A stretch of DNA of 64,000 nucleotides from Micromonospora sp. CB01531 (GCF_001905095.1 NZ_LWLS01000072.1:1-64000); one strand, 5' to 3'; shown: positions 42,932 to 50,789, counted from the stretch's first letter. Program-made: numbers and translations. Notes: generated from the letters alone by a model not told the origin.

Positions 42932-44752
42932 TCACGCCGGTTCGGGCTCTGTCGGATGTGTGGTCGGGTGGACCGGCGGCGGACCCAACAGCCGCATCGG
43001 AGGTGCGGCGGCGAGCGGGGGCGGATCGGCGCTGGGCACGGTGCGGGGCAGCAGCGCGGCGAGCCCGGCGCGGGTGGCCACCACGATCAGCCGGTCGGTC
43101 CGGACCAGCGGCCGGCGCTCCGGCAGGGCCCAGATCGTCTGATCGGCCCGCCCGGTCCGCATCGCGATGACCTGGACCGCGCCGGGCTGGGACAGGTCGC
43201 GGCAGTATCGGCCCTCGATGTCGGAACCGGCGCCCACCGGGAGGTCGGCCACCAGCAGCACCCGGCGGCCGACGGAAATGGTGTCGATGACCTGGCGGCC
43301 CATCATGGCGGCCGCGAACGCGGGCGCGGCGAGGTAGGACACGCTGCGCGACTGGTGGATGCCGAAGGTCCGCTGGACCCGCTGGGCGAAGCCGTCGTCG
43401 AACAGCCGGAGCACCACCCGCAGGGGCTCCACCGTCGTGTCCGGCGCGGTGTAATGCGCCCGGTGCGCCGAGCGCCCGGTCAGGGCCGTCTCCAGGTTGG
43501 TCACGTCGTCGGAGGTCAGCACCACCAACGCCCGGCAGGTCTGCACCGAGGCGGCCCGCAGCGTCTCGGGGCGGGTCGCGTCCCCGACGATCACGGGCAG
43601 GCCCAGCTCTCGGGCGACCGCGACGCCCCGGGCTGACTCCGCTCGGTCGACCGCGACCACCTCGATGCCGAACGAGTGCAGCTCCTCGATCACCCGGGTG
43701 CCGATGTTGCCCAGGCCCACAACGATCACGTGGTCGTCGACCGGGTCGATGAGCCCGCCGGCGGCCACTGCCAGCCGGGCGTGCACCAGCGAGTCGACCA
43801 TCAGAGCCGTGACCGTGGGTAGCAGGGCCACGCCGGCGACCACCAGCACGACCTCCGTCACCTTCGCCATCAGCGGGGCGGCCGGGTCGGCGTTGGCGCC
43901 GCCCAATGTGGTGAGCAGGGTCAGATAGCCGGCCTCGGCCAGGTTCAGGCCGCGGGCGTACGCGAGCACGGCGCTGCCGACGGCGAACAGCGCGACCATC
44001 CCGGTGAGCGCCAGCCGCAGGCGGCGGCCGAAGACCAACCCGGCGGCCCGCAGCAGGCGGGGACGCCGGCGGGTCGGTGGCGGCGGACGTCGGCCATACG
44101 TCCGGACCAGGACCAGGTCGGCGGCTTCCTGGTCCGCCGGGAGGGCGATCGGCTCCGGACCGGTCGTGTCGGCCAGGCCGCAGACGACGTCCGCAGCGGG
44201 GTCGAGGGCGGCGCGGCTCGCGATACGTACCAGATCATCGTCGCGGAGCCGCAGGTAGGCCGGAGCGTCCTCGCCGAGGGCGGCGGCGACGAACGCCGGC
44301 GCGGCGATCTCTGACCCGGACAGCACCACGCAGTCCCCGAGCATGGTGGCCACACCCTCGCCGAGGACCGCGTTGAAGAGCCGAACGACCAGCCGTACCT
44401 CCGGTGCCAGCTCACGCACGATCATCGCGATGTCCACGTTGGTCACGTCGTCGTCGCCGACCAGCGCCACGGCAGCGGCATCACGCACTCCGGCGCGCTC
44501 CAGCACCTCGGCGGTCAGGCGGTGGGCCACGACGAGGTTCGGGCGCGGTACCGCAGCTCCGGTCTCCGGCCCGAACTCGGCGATGTCCGGCGCGTGGCTG
44601 TCAGTCAACGACGGCAGGACCACCGTGACAGGGACGCCGTAGCGGTCCATCAACTCGGTGACCAGCCGGCGGGCCAGTGCTCCGGCCCCGCAGACCACGA
44701 ACCGCTGGCCCACCGGCTCCGGGTCGAACCCCTGCCTGGTGTCATCGGACAC
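42932..44752 (-). CDS. Double-RCK (TrkA-N) membrane protein, ion-channel-like
   Basis: 606 aa from GTG at 44752. Two NAD-binding RCK domains flank a short membrane part: the first with FVVCGAGALARRLV (about 18-31), the second with VIVVGLGNIGTRVIEEL (about 340-356). Between them (about 250-330) lie two hydrophobic helices (LALTGMVALFAVGSAVLAY and VTEVVLVVAGVALLPTVTALMV) around the re-entrant stretch AGYLTLLTTLGGANADP. That is the layout of a two-helix potassium channel, but the TVGYG selectivity filter is absent. It may be a divergent channel or a nucleotide sensor. Long His/Pro-rich C-terminus. Confidence 0.8.
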   Translation of the reverse strand: MSDDTRQGFDPEPVGQRFVVCGAGALARRLVTELMDRYGVPVTVVLPSLTDSHAPDIAEFGPETGAAVPRPNLVVAHRLTAEVLERAGVRDAAAVALVGDDDVTNVDIAMIVRELAPEVRLVVRLFNAVLGEGVATMLGDCVVLSGSEIAAPAFVAAALGEDAPAYLRLRDDDLVRIASRAALDPAADVVCGLADTTGPEPIALPADQEAADLVLVRTYGRRPPPPTRRRPRLLRAAGLVFGRRLRLALTGMVALFAVGSAVLAYARGLNLAEAGYLTLLTTLGGANADPAAPLMAKVTEVVLVVAGVALLPTVTALMVDSLVHARLAVAAGGLIDPVDDHVIVVGLGNIGTRVIEELHSFGIEVVAVDRAESARGVAVARELGLPVIVGDATRPETLRAASVQTCRALVVLTSDDVTNLETALTGRSAHRAHYTAPDTTVEPLRVVLRLFDDGFAQRVQRTFGIHQSRSVSYLAAPAFAAAMMGRQVIDTISVGRRVLLVADLPVGAGSDIEGRYCRDLSQPGAVQVIAMRTGRADQTIWALPERRPLVRTDRLIVVATRAGLAALLPRTVPSADPPPLAAAPPMRLLGPPPVHPTTHPTEPEPA

Positions 44753-44900
44753 ACCTGAATGGTAGTCAGCGACAGCCACGGCCAGCGTCCCGACCGGCCG
44801 GCGGCAGGCAGCAACGGCAACCGTCCATCCGTCGATGTGACCGATCCGGTGTCCTGACCAGTCATCAGAGGTGGAGTCCACCAGAGCACGGGAGTGAACC

Positions 44901-45509
44901 TTGGATCAGAACCTGCGGCTACTCTTCGCCCGCGCCCTGGCCGACGAGCCCGAGCCGCCGCCGGGTGACCTGGCCGGACAGGCCATGGCCACCGGCACCA
45001 GCATGCGCCGCCGCCGACACCGGTTGGTGGCGGCAGGCGTGGCGGGCGTGGCCACCATCGCGGCGCTGGGGGCGGTGAACGTGGCGCCACCGGCGGAACG
45101 TTCGGCGTCACCGGCGACCGTGCCAGCAGGGTTTGCGATGCTGGTGAACCCGGCGTGCGATTCTCCGGTCCAGGACACCTCAACCGATGTTTCGATCTTC
45201 CTCACCGCGGACCTCACGGATCAACAGCGCAGCGCGGTGGAAAGCATGCTGCACGCCGATCCGGCAGTCCACACCATGGCCTACGAAAGCCGCGAACAGG
45301 CCCTGATCAGGTATCGAAAGATATTCGAGGACGCGCCGCAACTCGTCGCCGCCGTCAAAGCCAGCCAGCTGCCGGAGTCGTTCGGGATCAAGCTGACCGG
45401 GCGGTCACAGTACGCCAACCTGGCGGCGCGCGTCGAGCGTATGCCCGGGGTCGACGAGGTCATCGGCAGCGAATGCCCGCCCGGCACGAATGCCTGGGCG
45501 GCCAGGTGA
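44901..45509 (+). CDS. FtsX-extracellular-domain-like protein, putative sigma-factor partner
   Basis: 202 aa from a TTG preceded by GGGAG. Residues 1-40 are cytoplasmic and begin DQNLRLLFARALADEP; one membrane segment lies at about 41-62; residues about 90-200 resemble the FtsX extracellular domain (DVSIFLTADLTDQQRSAVESML, YESREQALIRYRKIFEDAP, LPESFGIKLTGRSQYANLAARVERMPGV). It overlaps the ECF sigma gene by TGATG, so the two are translationally coupled. The small cytoplasmic part could hold the sigma factor while the outer domain senses the envelope; this is inference. Confidence 0.75.
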   Translation: MDQNLRLLFARALADEPEPPPGDLAGQAMATGTSMRRRRHRLVAAGVAGVATIAALGAVNVAPPAERSASPATVPAGFAMLVNPACDSPVQDTSTDVSIFLTADLTDQQRSAVESMLHADPAVHTMAYESREQALIRYRKIFEDAPQLVAAVKASQLPESFGIKLTGRSQYANLAARVERMPGVDEVIGSECPPGTNAWAAR

Positions 45510-46096
45510 TGGCGGATACCCGGACCGACGCCGCCGGATCACTCCCTGACGCCAGGCACGGTCTCGTGGCCCGGTGGGGCGTGGCCCGACGGCGTGAGCA
45601 AACCGCTCGACAGGCGGAGTTCACCGCGTTCGTGGAGGCCACCGCGCCGAGGCTGCGGCGTACCGCCTACTTGATGTGCCGGGACTGGCATCTCGCACAG
45701 GACCTGACCCAGATCACCTTCGCGAAGATGTACGCGGCGTGGGGCAGAATCCGGCATGCCACCAATCTCGAGGCGTACAGCCGCCGCGTCCTGATGAACG
45801 CCGTCTTCGACCAGAAGAAGCGGCGCAGCGACGCCGAACTCGTGCTCGCCGACCTGCCCGAGGCGGCGCACCGACGGCTCGACGACACCGTGGAACTGCA
45901 CGTCGCCCTGCTACAGGCCCTGGCCGCCCTGCCCATCCGCGACCAGGCCATCCTGGTGCTCCGCCATTGGGAGGATCAGAGCGTCGAAACAGTGGCCGGC
46001 ATCCTCAACGTATCGGTGTCAGTGGTAAAGACTCAGAACGCCCGTGCACTGAACAGACTGCGGGCACTGCTCGGCGAGGACTTCGTACGGACCTGA
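45509..46096 (+). CDS. SigE-family ECF RNA polymerase sigma factor
   Basis: 195 aa from the ATG overlapping the previous stop. Region 2 (EFTAFVEATAPRLRRTAYLMCRDWHLAQDLTQITFAKMYAAW) and region 4 (ALAALPIRDQAILVLRHWEDQSVETVAGILNVSVSVVKTQNARALNRLRALL) are clear. The 28-residue N-terminal extension is charged. It belongs to the actinobacterial SigE-type/ECF41-neighbour group often paired with membrane-anchored partners. Here the partner gene comes first, the reverse of the usual sigma then anti-sigma order. Targets are not evident. Confidence 0.9.
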   Translation: MADTRTDAAGSLPDARHGLVARWGVARRREQTARQAEFTAFVEATAPRLRRTAYLMCRDWHLAQDLTQITFAKMYAAWGRIRHATNLEAYSRRVLMNAVFDQKKRRSDAELVLADLPEAAHRRLDDTVELHVALLQALAALPIRDQAILVLRHWEDQSVETVAGILNVSVSVVKTQNARALNRLRALLGEDFVRT

Positions 46097-46244
46097 CCGC
46101 CCGCAGCCAGTCTGGCCGTCCGCCTCATGCCCACGCCAAGGGCAGCGACAGATGGAAATATTTGGCAAGGGGATCCGCGGCGACGCCCGGTTGGCGTACG
46201 CCGGGGGAGCCCGTTGGACGCTTGGCTGATGACCCGGCGATGGG

Positions 46245-46652
46245 TCAGGCGTCGGGGTGCAGTTCGATGAGCAGCTTCTCGACCCGGGTGCGGATCTCGT
46301 CGCGGATCGGGCGGACCGCCACGAGGCCCATGCCGGCGGGGTCTTCGAGCTTCCAGTCCTCGTAGCGCTTACCAGGGAAGACGGGACAGGTGTCGCCGCA
46401 GCCCATGGTGACGATGACGTCGGAGGACTCCGCGGTCTCGTACTCGAGGAGCTTGGGGGTCTGGTCGGTGATGTCGATGCCGACCTCGCGCATGGCCTCG
46501 ACGGCGGCCGGGTTGACGGTCTCGGCGGGGGCGGAGCCGGCGGAGCGGACCTCGACGGTGTCGCCGGCGAGGTGGCGCAGCCAGCCGGCGGCCATCTGGG
46601 ATCGGCCGGCGTTGTGGACGCAGACGAACAGGACGCTGGGCTTGTCGTTCAT
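46245..46652 (-). CDS. arsC: Arsenate reductase (low-molecular-weight phosphatase fold)
   Basis: 135 aa. The active-site P-loop is Cys11-V-H-N-A-G-R17-S, with further redox cysteines Cys85 and Cys89 in TMGCGDTCPVF and the acid in PIRDEI. It reduces arsenate to arsenite using thioredoxin or mycothiol/mycoredoxin. It overlaps the small upstream ORF by ATGA, which itself overlaps the aquaporin gene. Reduction coupled to a channel (aqp-arsC) lets arsenite leave the cell without a pump. It is the last gene of the ArsR-led operon running from 48145. Confidence 0.94.
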   Translation of the reverse strand: MNDKPSVLFVCVHNAGRSQMAAGWLRHLAGDTVEVRSAGSAPAETVNPAAVEAMREVGIDITDQTPKLLEYETAESSDVIVTMGCGDTCPVFPGKRYEDWKLEDPAGMGLVAVRPIRDEIRTRVEKLLIELHPDA

Positions 46653-46837
46653 GGGGTGCCTTTCGGGCAGTACGGGTCGTGGGGCCGGTTGACCGGCGCG
46701 CCGTCGGGGTCGAGGGCCAGATGGCGATCCGGGTTGCTGTTGCGGTCGACGGTGCGGTAGAGGCCGGGGTCGTGATGGCGGTTGACGAAGACGTGGTCAG
46801 GCCGAGCCGTGTCGGCATCGCGCGGGTGCGGTGTCAT
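46649..46837 (-). CDS. Small His/Pro/Asp-rich protein between aquaporin and arsC
   Basis: 62 aa. ATGA overlaps at both ends (with the aquaporin upstream and arsC downstream) argue that it is translated. It contains five histidines, many Asp, Asn and Pro and one cysteine (DHVFVNRHHDPGLYRTVDR; DPDGAPVNRPHDPYCPKG). I do not recognise a family. A metal-binding or chaperone role is possible from composition and context only; it could also be just a coupling ORF. Confidence 0.6.
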   Translation of the reverse strand: MTPHPRDADTARPDHVFVNRHHDPGLYRTVDRNSNPDRHLALDPDGAPVNRPHDPYCPKGTP

Positions 46838-47577
46838 GAAGGGCGGCTGAGGGCGACGTCCTCGTCGGTGGGGACGACAACCTGGTCCGCGGCGGCGTCC
46901 GCGTCGGGGTAGAGGGCGGCGAGTAGGCCGACACCGACGGCGAGGCCGACGATCTGGGCCAGGACGAAGCCGGGTACCGAGGTGGCGGCGATGCCGGCGA
47001 AGGTGTCGGTGAAGGCGCGGCCGACGGTGACCGCCGGGTTGGCGAACGAGGTGGACGAGGTGAACCAGTACGCCGCGCCGATATACGCGCCGACCGCGGC
47101 GGGGGCGACGGCGGCGCGGCCAGAGCGGGCGAGGGCGAAGATCAGCAGGATCAGGCCGGCCGTGGCGACGACCTCACCGAGCCACAGGTGGCCCGCAGCG
47201 CGGTCCTTGTGGGAGAAGTCGACGGCGGCGAGGTCGAACATCAGGTTCGCCAGCACTGATCCGGCGATCGCGCCGAGAACCTGGGCCGCGACGTAGCCGC
47301 CCAGGTCCCGGGCGGTGAGGCCGGTGCCGGCGTGGCGGCCGAGGAACCAGTCGGCGGCGGACACGACCGGATTGAAATGGGCCCCGGAGACGGGGCCGAA
47401 GATCAGGATCAGCGCGCCGAGGGCGAAGGCGGTTGCGGTGGAGTTTTCCAGCAGTTGGAGGCCGACGTCGCCGGGGGACAGGGTGGTGGCCATGATGCCG
47501 GAGCCGACCACGGCGGTGACCAGCAGGGCGGTGCCGACGAACTCGGCCAGCAGGCGCCGCCGAAGTGTGATGGTCAT
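46834..47577 (-). CDS. Aquaporin/MIP channel of the ars operon (AqpS-like)
   Basis: 247 aa with six membrane segments. The two selectivity motifs are Asn69-Pro-Val (HFNPVVSAAD, a variant of NPA) and Asn180-Pro-Ala (SFANPAVTVGRAFTDTF). Its place beside arsC and arsR suggests the role of Sinorhizobium AqpS: passive exit of arsenite produced from arsenate. The ATG at 47577 fits the family start; a TTG at 47604 is possible. No ArsB or Acr3 pump gene is seen in the island, so this channel may be the main exit. Confidence 0.88.
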   Translation of the reverse strand: MTITLRRRLLAEFVGTALLVTAVVGSGIMATTLSPGDVGLQLLENSTATAFALGALILIFGPVSGAHFNPVVSAADWFLGRHAGTGLTARDLGGYVAAQVLGAIAGSVLANLMFDLAAVDFSHKDRAAGHLWLGEVVATAGLILLIFALARSGRAAVAPAAVGAYIGAAYWFTSSTSFANPAVTVGRAFTDTFAGIAATSVPGFVLAQIVGLAVGVGLLAALYPDADAAADQVVVPTDEDVALSRPS

Positions 47578-47600
47578 CAGTTTGTTCTCTCTCCTGCTGA

Positions 47601-47765
47601 TCAACAGCAGGTTGCCGGGTAGGAGTGCAGATCCGCCAGTGCGGCGAGGGTGCCGTCCCGGTCGGCCCGATCGAACACCGTCCTGCCGTCCCGCCGCGAG
47701 ATGACCACACTGCCGCGTCGCAGCACGACAGTCTTCCGGCCTGCGCGGCGGCAGAGGCGGCTCAC
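47601..47765 (-). CDS. 54-aa ORF ending in Cys-Cys, coupled to arsR
   Basis: A GTG start overlaps the arsR stop codon (GTGA), and the stop lies 23 nt before the aquaporin start. The peptide is basic at the N-terminus (SRLCRRAGRKTVVLRRGSVV), then acidic, and ends LHSYPATCC. A C-terminal vicinal cysteine pair plus another cysteine at position 5 is suggestive of As(III) binding. I know no family for it. The tight coupling inside the ars operon is the main support. Confidence 0.5.
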   Translation of the reverse strand: MSRLCRRAGRKTVVLRRGSVVISRRDGRTVFDRADRDGTLAALADLHSYPATCC

Positions 47766-48145
47766 CGCTGAGTTGCGGCGGTCGGCTCGATCGACAGCAG
47801 GGCGGCGAGCTGGCGCAGGATCTGCGGGCGGGCGCGATAGTAGACCCAGGTGCCCCGCCGTTCGGCGTCGACCAGGCCCGCCTCGCGCAGCGTCTTGAGG
47901 TGGTGGGAGATCGTCGGCCCGGTCAGGTCGAACGGCGGCGTCAGGTCGCACACGCACGCCTCGCCGCCTTCGGCGGAGGCGATCATCGACATCAGCTGCA
48001 GGCGGACCGGGTCGCCGAGTGCCTTGAACGCGGGCGCGAGCACCGCGGCCATCTCGGCCGGGACCCGGCGTTGCGCCAGCGGGGGGCAGCACGGCGCCTC
48101 GGCGTTGAGGTCGACGAGGGGGAGCGACGCTTGTTGCTTCGACAT
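47762..48145 (-). CDS. arsR: ArsR-family As(III)-responsive repressor
   Basis: 127 aa. Winged helix with FKALGDPVRLQLMSMI and the recognition helix TGPTISHHLKTLREAGLVDAERRG. Candidate arsenite ligands are Cys19/Cys20 in EAPCCPPL and Cys64/Cys66 in EACVCDLT, a combination known from actinobacterial and corynebacterial ArsR. It leads the operon with the 54-aa ORF, aquaporin, small ORF and arsC. A candidate operator lies 40 bp upstream of its start, in the divergent promoter. Confidence 0.92.
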   Translation of the reverse strand: MSKQQASLPLVDLNAEAPCCPPLAQRRVPAEMAAVLAPAFKALGDPVRLQLMSMIASAEGGEACVCDLTPPFDLTGPTISHHLKTLREAGLVDAERRGTWVYYRARPQILRQLAALLSIEPTAATQR

Positions 48146-48184
48146 CCCTCTAGGTTGACATCTCTATAATCAGCGTGCAAGCCT

Positions 48185-48204
48185 CTGATTCGACGAACGT
48201 CAAG
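48185..48204. promoter_or_regulatory. ars motif, copy A
   Basis: This 20-bp site starts CTGATTCGA and ends AACGTCAAG. It matches the site at 49261 at 15 of 20 positions and contains TGAT-N9-GTCA as an imperfect dyad. It sits between arsR (minus) and the 39-aa ORF (plus). Confidence 0.6.
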
Positions 48205-48233
48205 ACAGGCGTCGCGACGAAACGAGGACCAGC

Positions 48234-48353
48234 ATGTTCGGCTCCACCCGCCGCCCACGCACGCTGCTGCCGGGTGCCCGGTTCTGCGACTCCTGTGCCC
48301 AGGTGTCCACCCCGCGCAGCGGGCCGAGCGCTGCCGCGACCCAGACCCGCTAG
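48234..48353 (+). CDS. 39-aa CxxC micro-protein of the ars island
   Basis: An ATG preceded by GAGGA opens a 39-aa frame (MFGSTRRPRTLLPGARF, then CDSC). The CxxC pair could bind As(III) or another metal, or form a redox pair. It is divergent from arsR, 81 bp downstream of nothing else, and 42 bp before the next ArsR gene on the same strand. Small proteins of this kind with the sequence RTLLPGARFCD occur in actinomycetes, to my recollection without a known function. Confidence 0.55.
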   Translation: MFGSTRRPRTLLPGARFCDSCAQVSTPRSGPSAAATQTR

Positions 48354-48364
48354 ACTTTCATCGC

Positions 48365-48384
48365 CAATCGACGATAAACGATAG
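48365..48384. promoter_or_regulatory. ars motif, copy B
   Basis: CAATCGACGATAAACGATAG contains the inverted pair ATCG...CGAT and shares CGATAAAC with the site at 49261. It ends at the ribosome site of the second ArsR gene, suggesting autoregulation. Confidence 0.55.
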
Positions 48385-48395
48385 AAGGAGTGCTG

Positions 48396-48722
48396 GTGGA
48401 CGACCTGCTCGACCGGGACACCGCCCAGACCTACGCCTCGTGGTTCCGGGCCCTCGCGGACCCGACCCGGGTGCAGATCGTCGAGTACCTCGCCCGGCAC
48501 GCCCGTCCGATGTGCGTCGGCGAGATCGTCACCGCGGTCGGACTGGCCCAGTCCACCGTCTCCCAACACCTGAAGATCCTCACCGAGGTGCGGTTCGTGC
48601 TCGTCCAGCCCGTCGGCACCGCCCGTCACTACCGCCTCAACGACGCCTGCGTCGGCTGTTTCCCGTCGGCCGCCGACGTGGTGATGGGCCGCCCGGCTCC
48701 CCAACCGAAGGGAGGCTGCTGA
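48396..48722 (+). CDS. Second ArsR-family regulator, cysteine type
   Basis: 108 aa from the GTG at 48396, with AGAAGGAG upstream. Winged helix: ALADPTRVQIVEYLARH and LAQSTVSQHLKILTEVRFV. Possible ligands are Cys40 (PMCVGEI) and the pair Cys85/Cys88 (DACVGCFPSAADVV), placed differently from those of the first ArsR, so the two proteins probably evolved separate metal sites. It overlaps the acetyltransferase gene by TGATG and would control it. Confidence 0.88.
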   Translation: MDDLLDRDTAQTYASWFRALADPTRVQIVEYLARHARPMCVGEIVTAVGLAQSTVSQHLKILTEVRFVLVQPVGTARHYRLNDACVGCFPSAADVVMGRPAPQPKGGC

Positions 48723-49219
48723 TGGCCGACGTCACCGTCCGCCCCATGACGGCGGACGACGCCGACCGGGTCCTCGCCATCTACCAGGCCGGCCTCGACG
48801 GTGGCAACGCCAGCTTCGAGACCACCGCGCCGACCTGGGCGGCGTTCGACGCCGGCAGGCTGGCCGAACACCGGTTCGTAGCCGTCGACGCAGACGATGC
48901 CGTCGTCGGCTGGGTCGCCGTCTCACCCACCTCGACCCGCGCCGTCTACGCGGGCGTGGTCGAGCACTCCGTCTACATCGACCCCGCCGCCCAGGGGCGC
49001 GGCGCCGGCCGGCTGCTCCTGGGTGCCCTGATCACGTCGACCGAGGCCGCCGGCATCTGGACCATCCAGTCCGGCGTCTTCCCCGAGAACGCCGCCAGCC
49101 TCGCCCTGCACCAGCGCGCCGGGTTCCGGGTCATCGGCACCCGCGAACGCGTCGGGCGCCACCACGGCCACTGGCGCGACGTCATCCTCCTCGAACGCCG
49201 CAGCCCCACCATCACCTGA
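48722..49219 (+). CDS. arsN1: ArsN1-type (arsinothricin/phosphinothricin) N-acetyltransferase
   Basis: 165 aa. GNAT motif A is at SVYIDPAAQGRGAGRLLLGALI, followed by GIWTIQSGVFPENAASLALHQRAGFRVIGTRER and the C-terminal WRDVILLERRS typical of the PAT/ArsN1 group. ArsN1 acetylates the amino group of arsinothricin, an organoarsenical antibiotic, and some members act on phosphinothricin. The coupling to an ArsR protein and to the arsenic genes supports ArsN1 over plain PAT. It is translated with the upstream regulator through TGATG. Confidence 0.87.
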   Translation: MADVTVRPMTADDADRVLAIYQAGLDGGNASFETTAPTWAAFDAGRLAEHRFVAVDADDAVVGWVAVSPTSTRAVYAGVVEHSVYIDPAAQGRGAGRLLLGALITSTEAAGIWTIQSGVFPENAASLALHQRAGFRVIGTRERVGRHHGHWRDVILLERRSPTIT

Positions 49220-49260
49220 CGCTCGACCGCCGCCTTGGACAGGCGGCCTACTGCACCATG

Positions 49261-49280
49261 CTGATTCGATAAACATCAAC
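49261..49280. promoter_or_regulatory. ars motif, copy C
   Basis: The site begins CTGATTCGATAAACATCAAC, with the dyad TGAT-N9-ATCA, and ends 2 bp before the ribosome site of the flavoprotein gene. It is the best-conserved of the three related sites in the island. Confidence 0.6.
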
Positions 49281-49295
49281 ACAAGGAGTTCTGTG

Positions 49296-50789
49296 ATGAG
49301 CACCCTGGACCAGTTGCCGATCGCCGTCATCGGCGCCGGCCCGGTCGGCCTCGCCGCCGCCGCCCACCTGCATGAGCGCGGCCTGCCCTTCACCGTCCTC
49401 GAAGCCGGCGACACCGCCGGCACGGCAGTGCAGCAGTGGGGCCACGTCCGCGTCTTCTCCCCGTGGCGGTACAACATCGATCCGGCCGCACGGCGCCTGC
49501 TCGACGACGCGGGCTGGGCCGCCCCCGACCTCGAGGCCCTGCCCACCGGCGCCGACCTCGTCGCCGACTACCTGCAGCCGCTCGCCGACCTGCCGCAGCT
49601 CAAGCCCCACCTGCGCTACGGCATCCGCGTGGACGCGATCAGCCGCCTCGGCTTTGATCGGCTCCGGACCACCGGCCGCGAGCAGGCCCCGTTCCTGATC
49701 CGCCTCACCGACGGTGAAGAACTGCTGACCCGTGCGGTCATCGACGCATCCGGCACCTGGGGCACCCCCAACGTCCTGGGCGGCTCCGGCCTCCCCGCCC
49801 GCGGTGAGCAGGACGCCACGGCGTACCTGGACCACGCCCTCCCCGACGTGCTCGGCGCGGACCGCGACCGGTTCGCCGGCCGCCACACCCTGGTCGTCGG
49901 CGCCGGCCACTCCGCCGCCAACAGCCTACTCTCCCTCGCCGAACTCGCCGCCGAGACGCCGGGCACCGAGGTCACCTGGGCGATCCGCTCCGCCTCCCCG
50001 ACCCGCACCTATGGAGGCGGCGACGCCGACGCCCTCCCGACGCGGGGGGCGCTTGGCTCGCGCCTGCGCGACCACGTCGACGCCGGCCGCATCCGCCTGC
50101 TCACCGGCTTCTCCGTCCACGCGATCACCCCGACCGGCGGGCGCGTCGCTGTCGTCGTCCGCCACGTCGACGGCACCGACGAGTCCGTCACCGTCGACCG
50201 GATCGTCGCCGCCACCGGATTCCGACCCGACCACACCATCGCCGCCGAACTGCGCTTGGACCTCGACCCGATCATGGGTGCCACCCGCGCCCTCGCCCCC
50301 CTGATCGACCCGAACGAGCACTCCTGCGGCACCGTCCCCCCGCACGGGGTCGACGAGCTCGCCCACCCCGAGCCCGGCTACTACGCCGTCGGCATGAAGA
50401 GCTACGGCCGGGCGCCCACCTTTCTCATGGCCACCGGCTACGAGCAGGTCCGCTCCGTCGTCGCCGCCCTCGCCGGCGACTGGACCGCCGCCCGCGACGT
50501 CCAGCTCGACCTGCCCGAAACCGGAGTCTGCAACAGCAACCCCGCCGACTCCTCGGGCACCGACAGCTGCTGCGGCACCAGCCCGGAGCCGGTCGGCCAT
50601 GGCCTCGCCACCGGAAGCTCCGGCGGCCTGCCACCGCTGAACCTGATCAGCGTCCCTGATCAGCTTTGCCCTGGGTCGGCTGGCACCACCGGTGGCGCAC
50701 GCGAAAAGGACGCCACGAGGCAAGCGGTGGCGTACCGGATCATCCTGCCCGCCGGCTACGACAGCGCGGTCCTCGGCAGCGCCGCTTAG
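49296..50789 (+). CDS. arsO: ArsO-type FAD/NAD(P)H monooxygenase
   Basis: 497 aa from ATG, with AAGGAG upstream. Two dinucleotide-binding motifs are present: IAVIGAGPVGLAAAAHLHERG (FAD) and HTLVVGAGHSAANSLLSLAEL (NAD(P)H), with ATGFRPD near the end of the second domain. The family is found in ars operons and is thought to oxidise organoarsenicals or arsenite. The last 80 residues form a low-complexity tail with GVCNSNPADSSGTDSCCG, including a vicinal Cys-Cys that could bind As(III). A neighbouring ArsR-type gene converges on it, overlapping by 4 bp. Confidence 0.8.
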   Translation: MSTLDQLPIAVIGAGPVGLAAAAHLHERGLPFTVLEAGDTAGTAVQQWGHVRVFSPWRYNIDPAARRLLDDAGWAAPDLEALPTGADLVADYLQPLADLPQLKPHLRYGIRVDAISRLGFDRLRTTGREQAPFLIRLTDGEELLTRAVIDASGTWGTPNVLGGSGLPARGEQDATAYLDHALPDVLGADRDRFAGRHTLVVGAGHSAANSLLSLAELAAETPGTEVTWAIRSASPTRTYGGGDADALPTRGALGSRLRDHVDAGRIRLLTGFSVHAITPTGGRVAVVVRHVDGTDESVTVDRIVAATGFRPDHTIAAELRLDLDPIMGATRALAPLIDPNEHSCGTVPPHGVDELAHPEPGYYAVGMKSYGRAPTFLMATGYEQVRSVVAALAGDWTAARDVQLDLPETGVCNSNPADSSGTDSCCGTSPEPVGHGLATGSSGGLPPLNLISVPDQLCPGSAGTTGGAREKDATRQAVAYRIILPAGYDSAVLGSAA

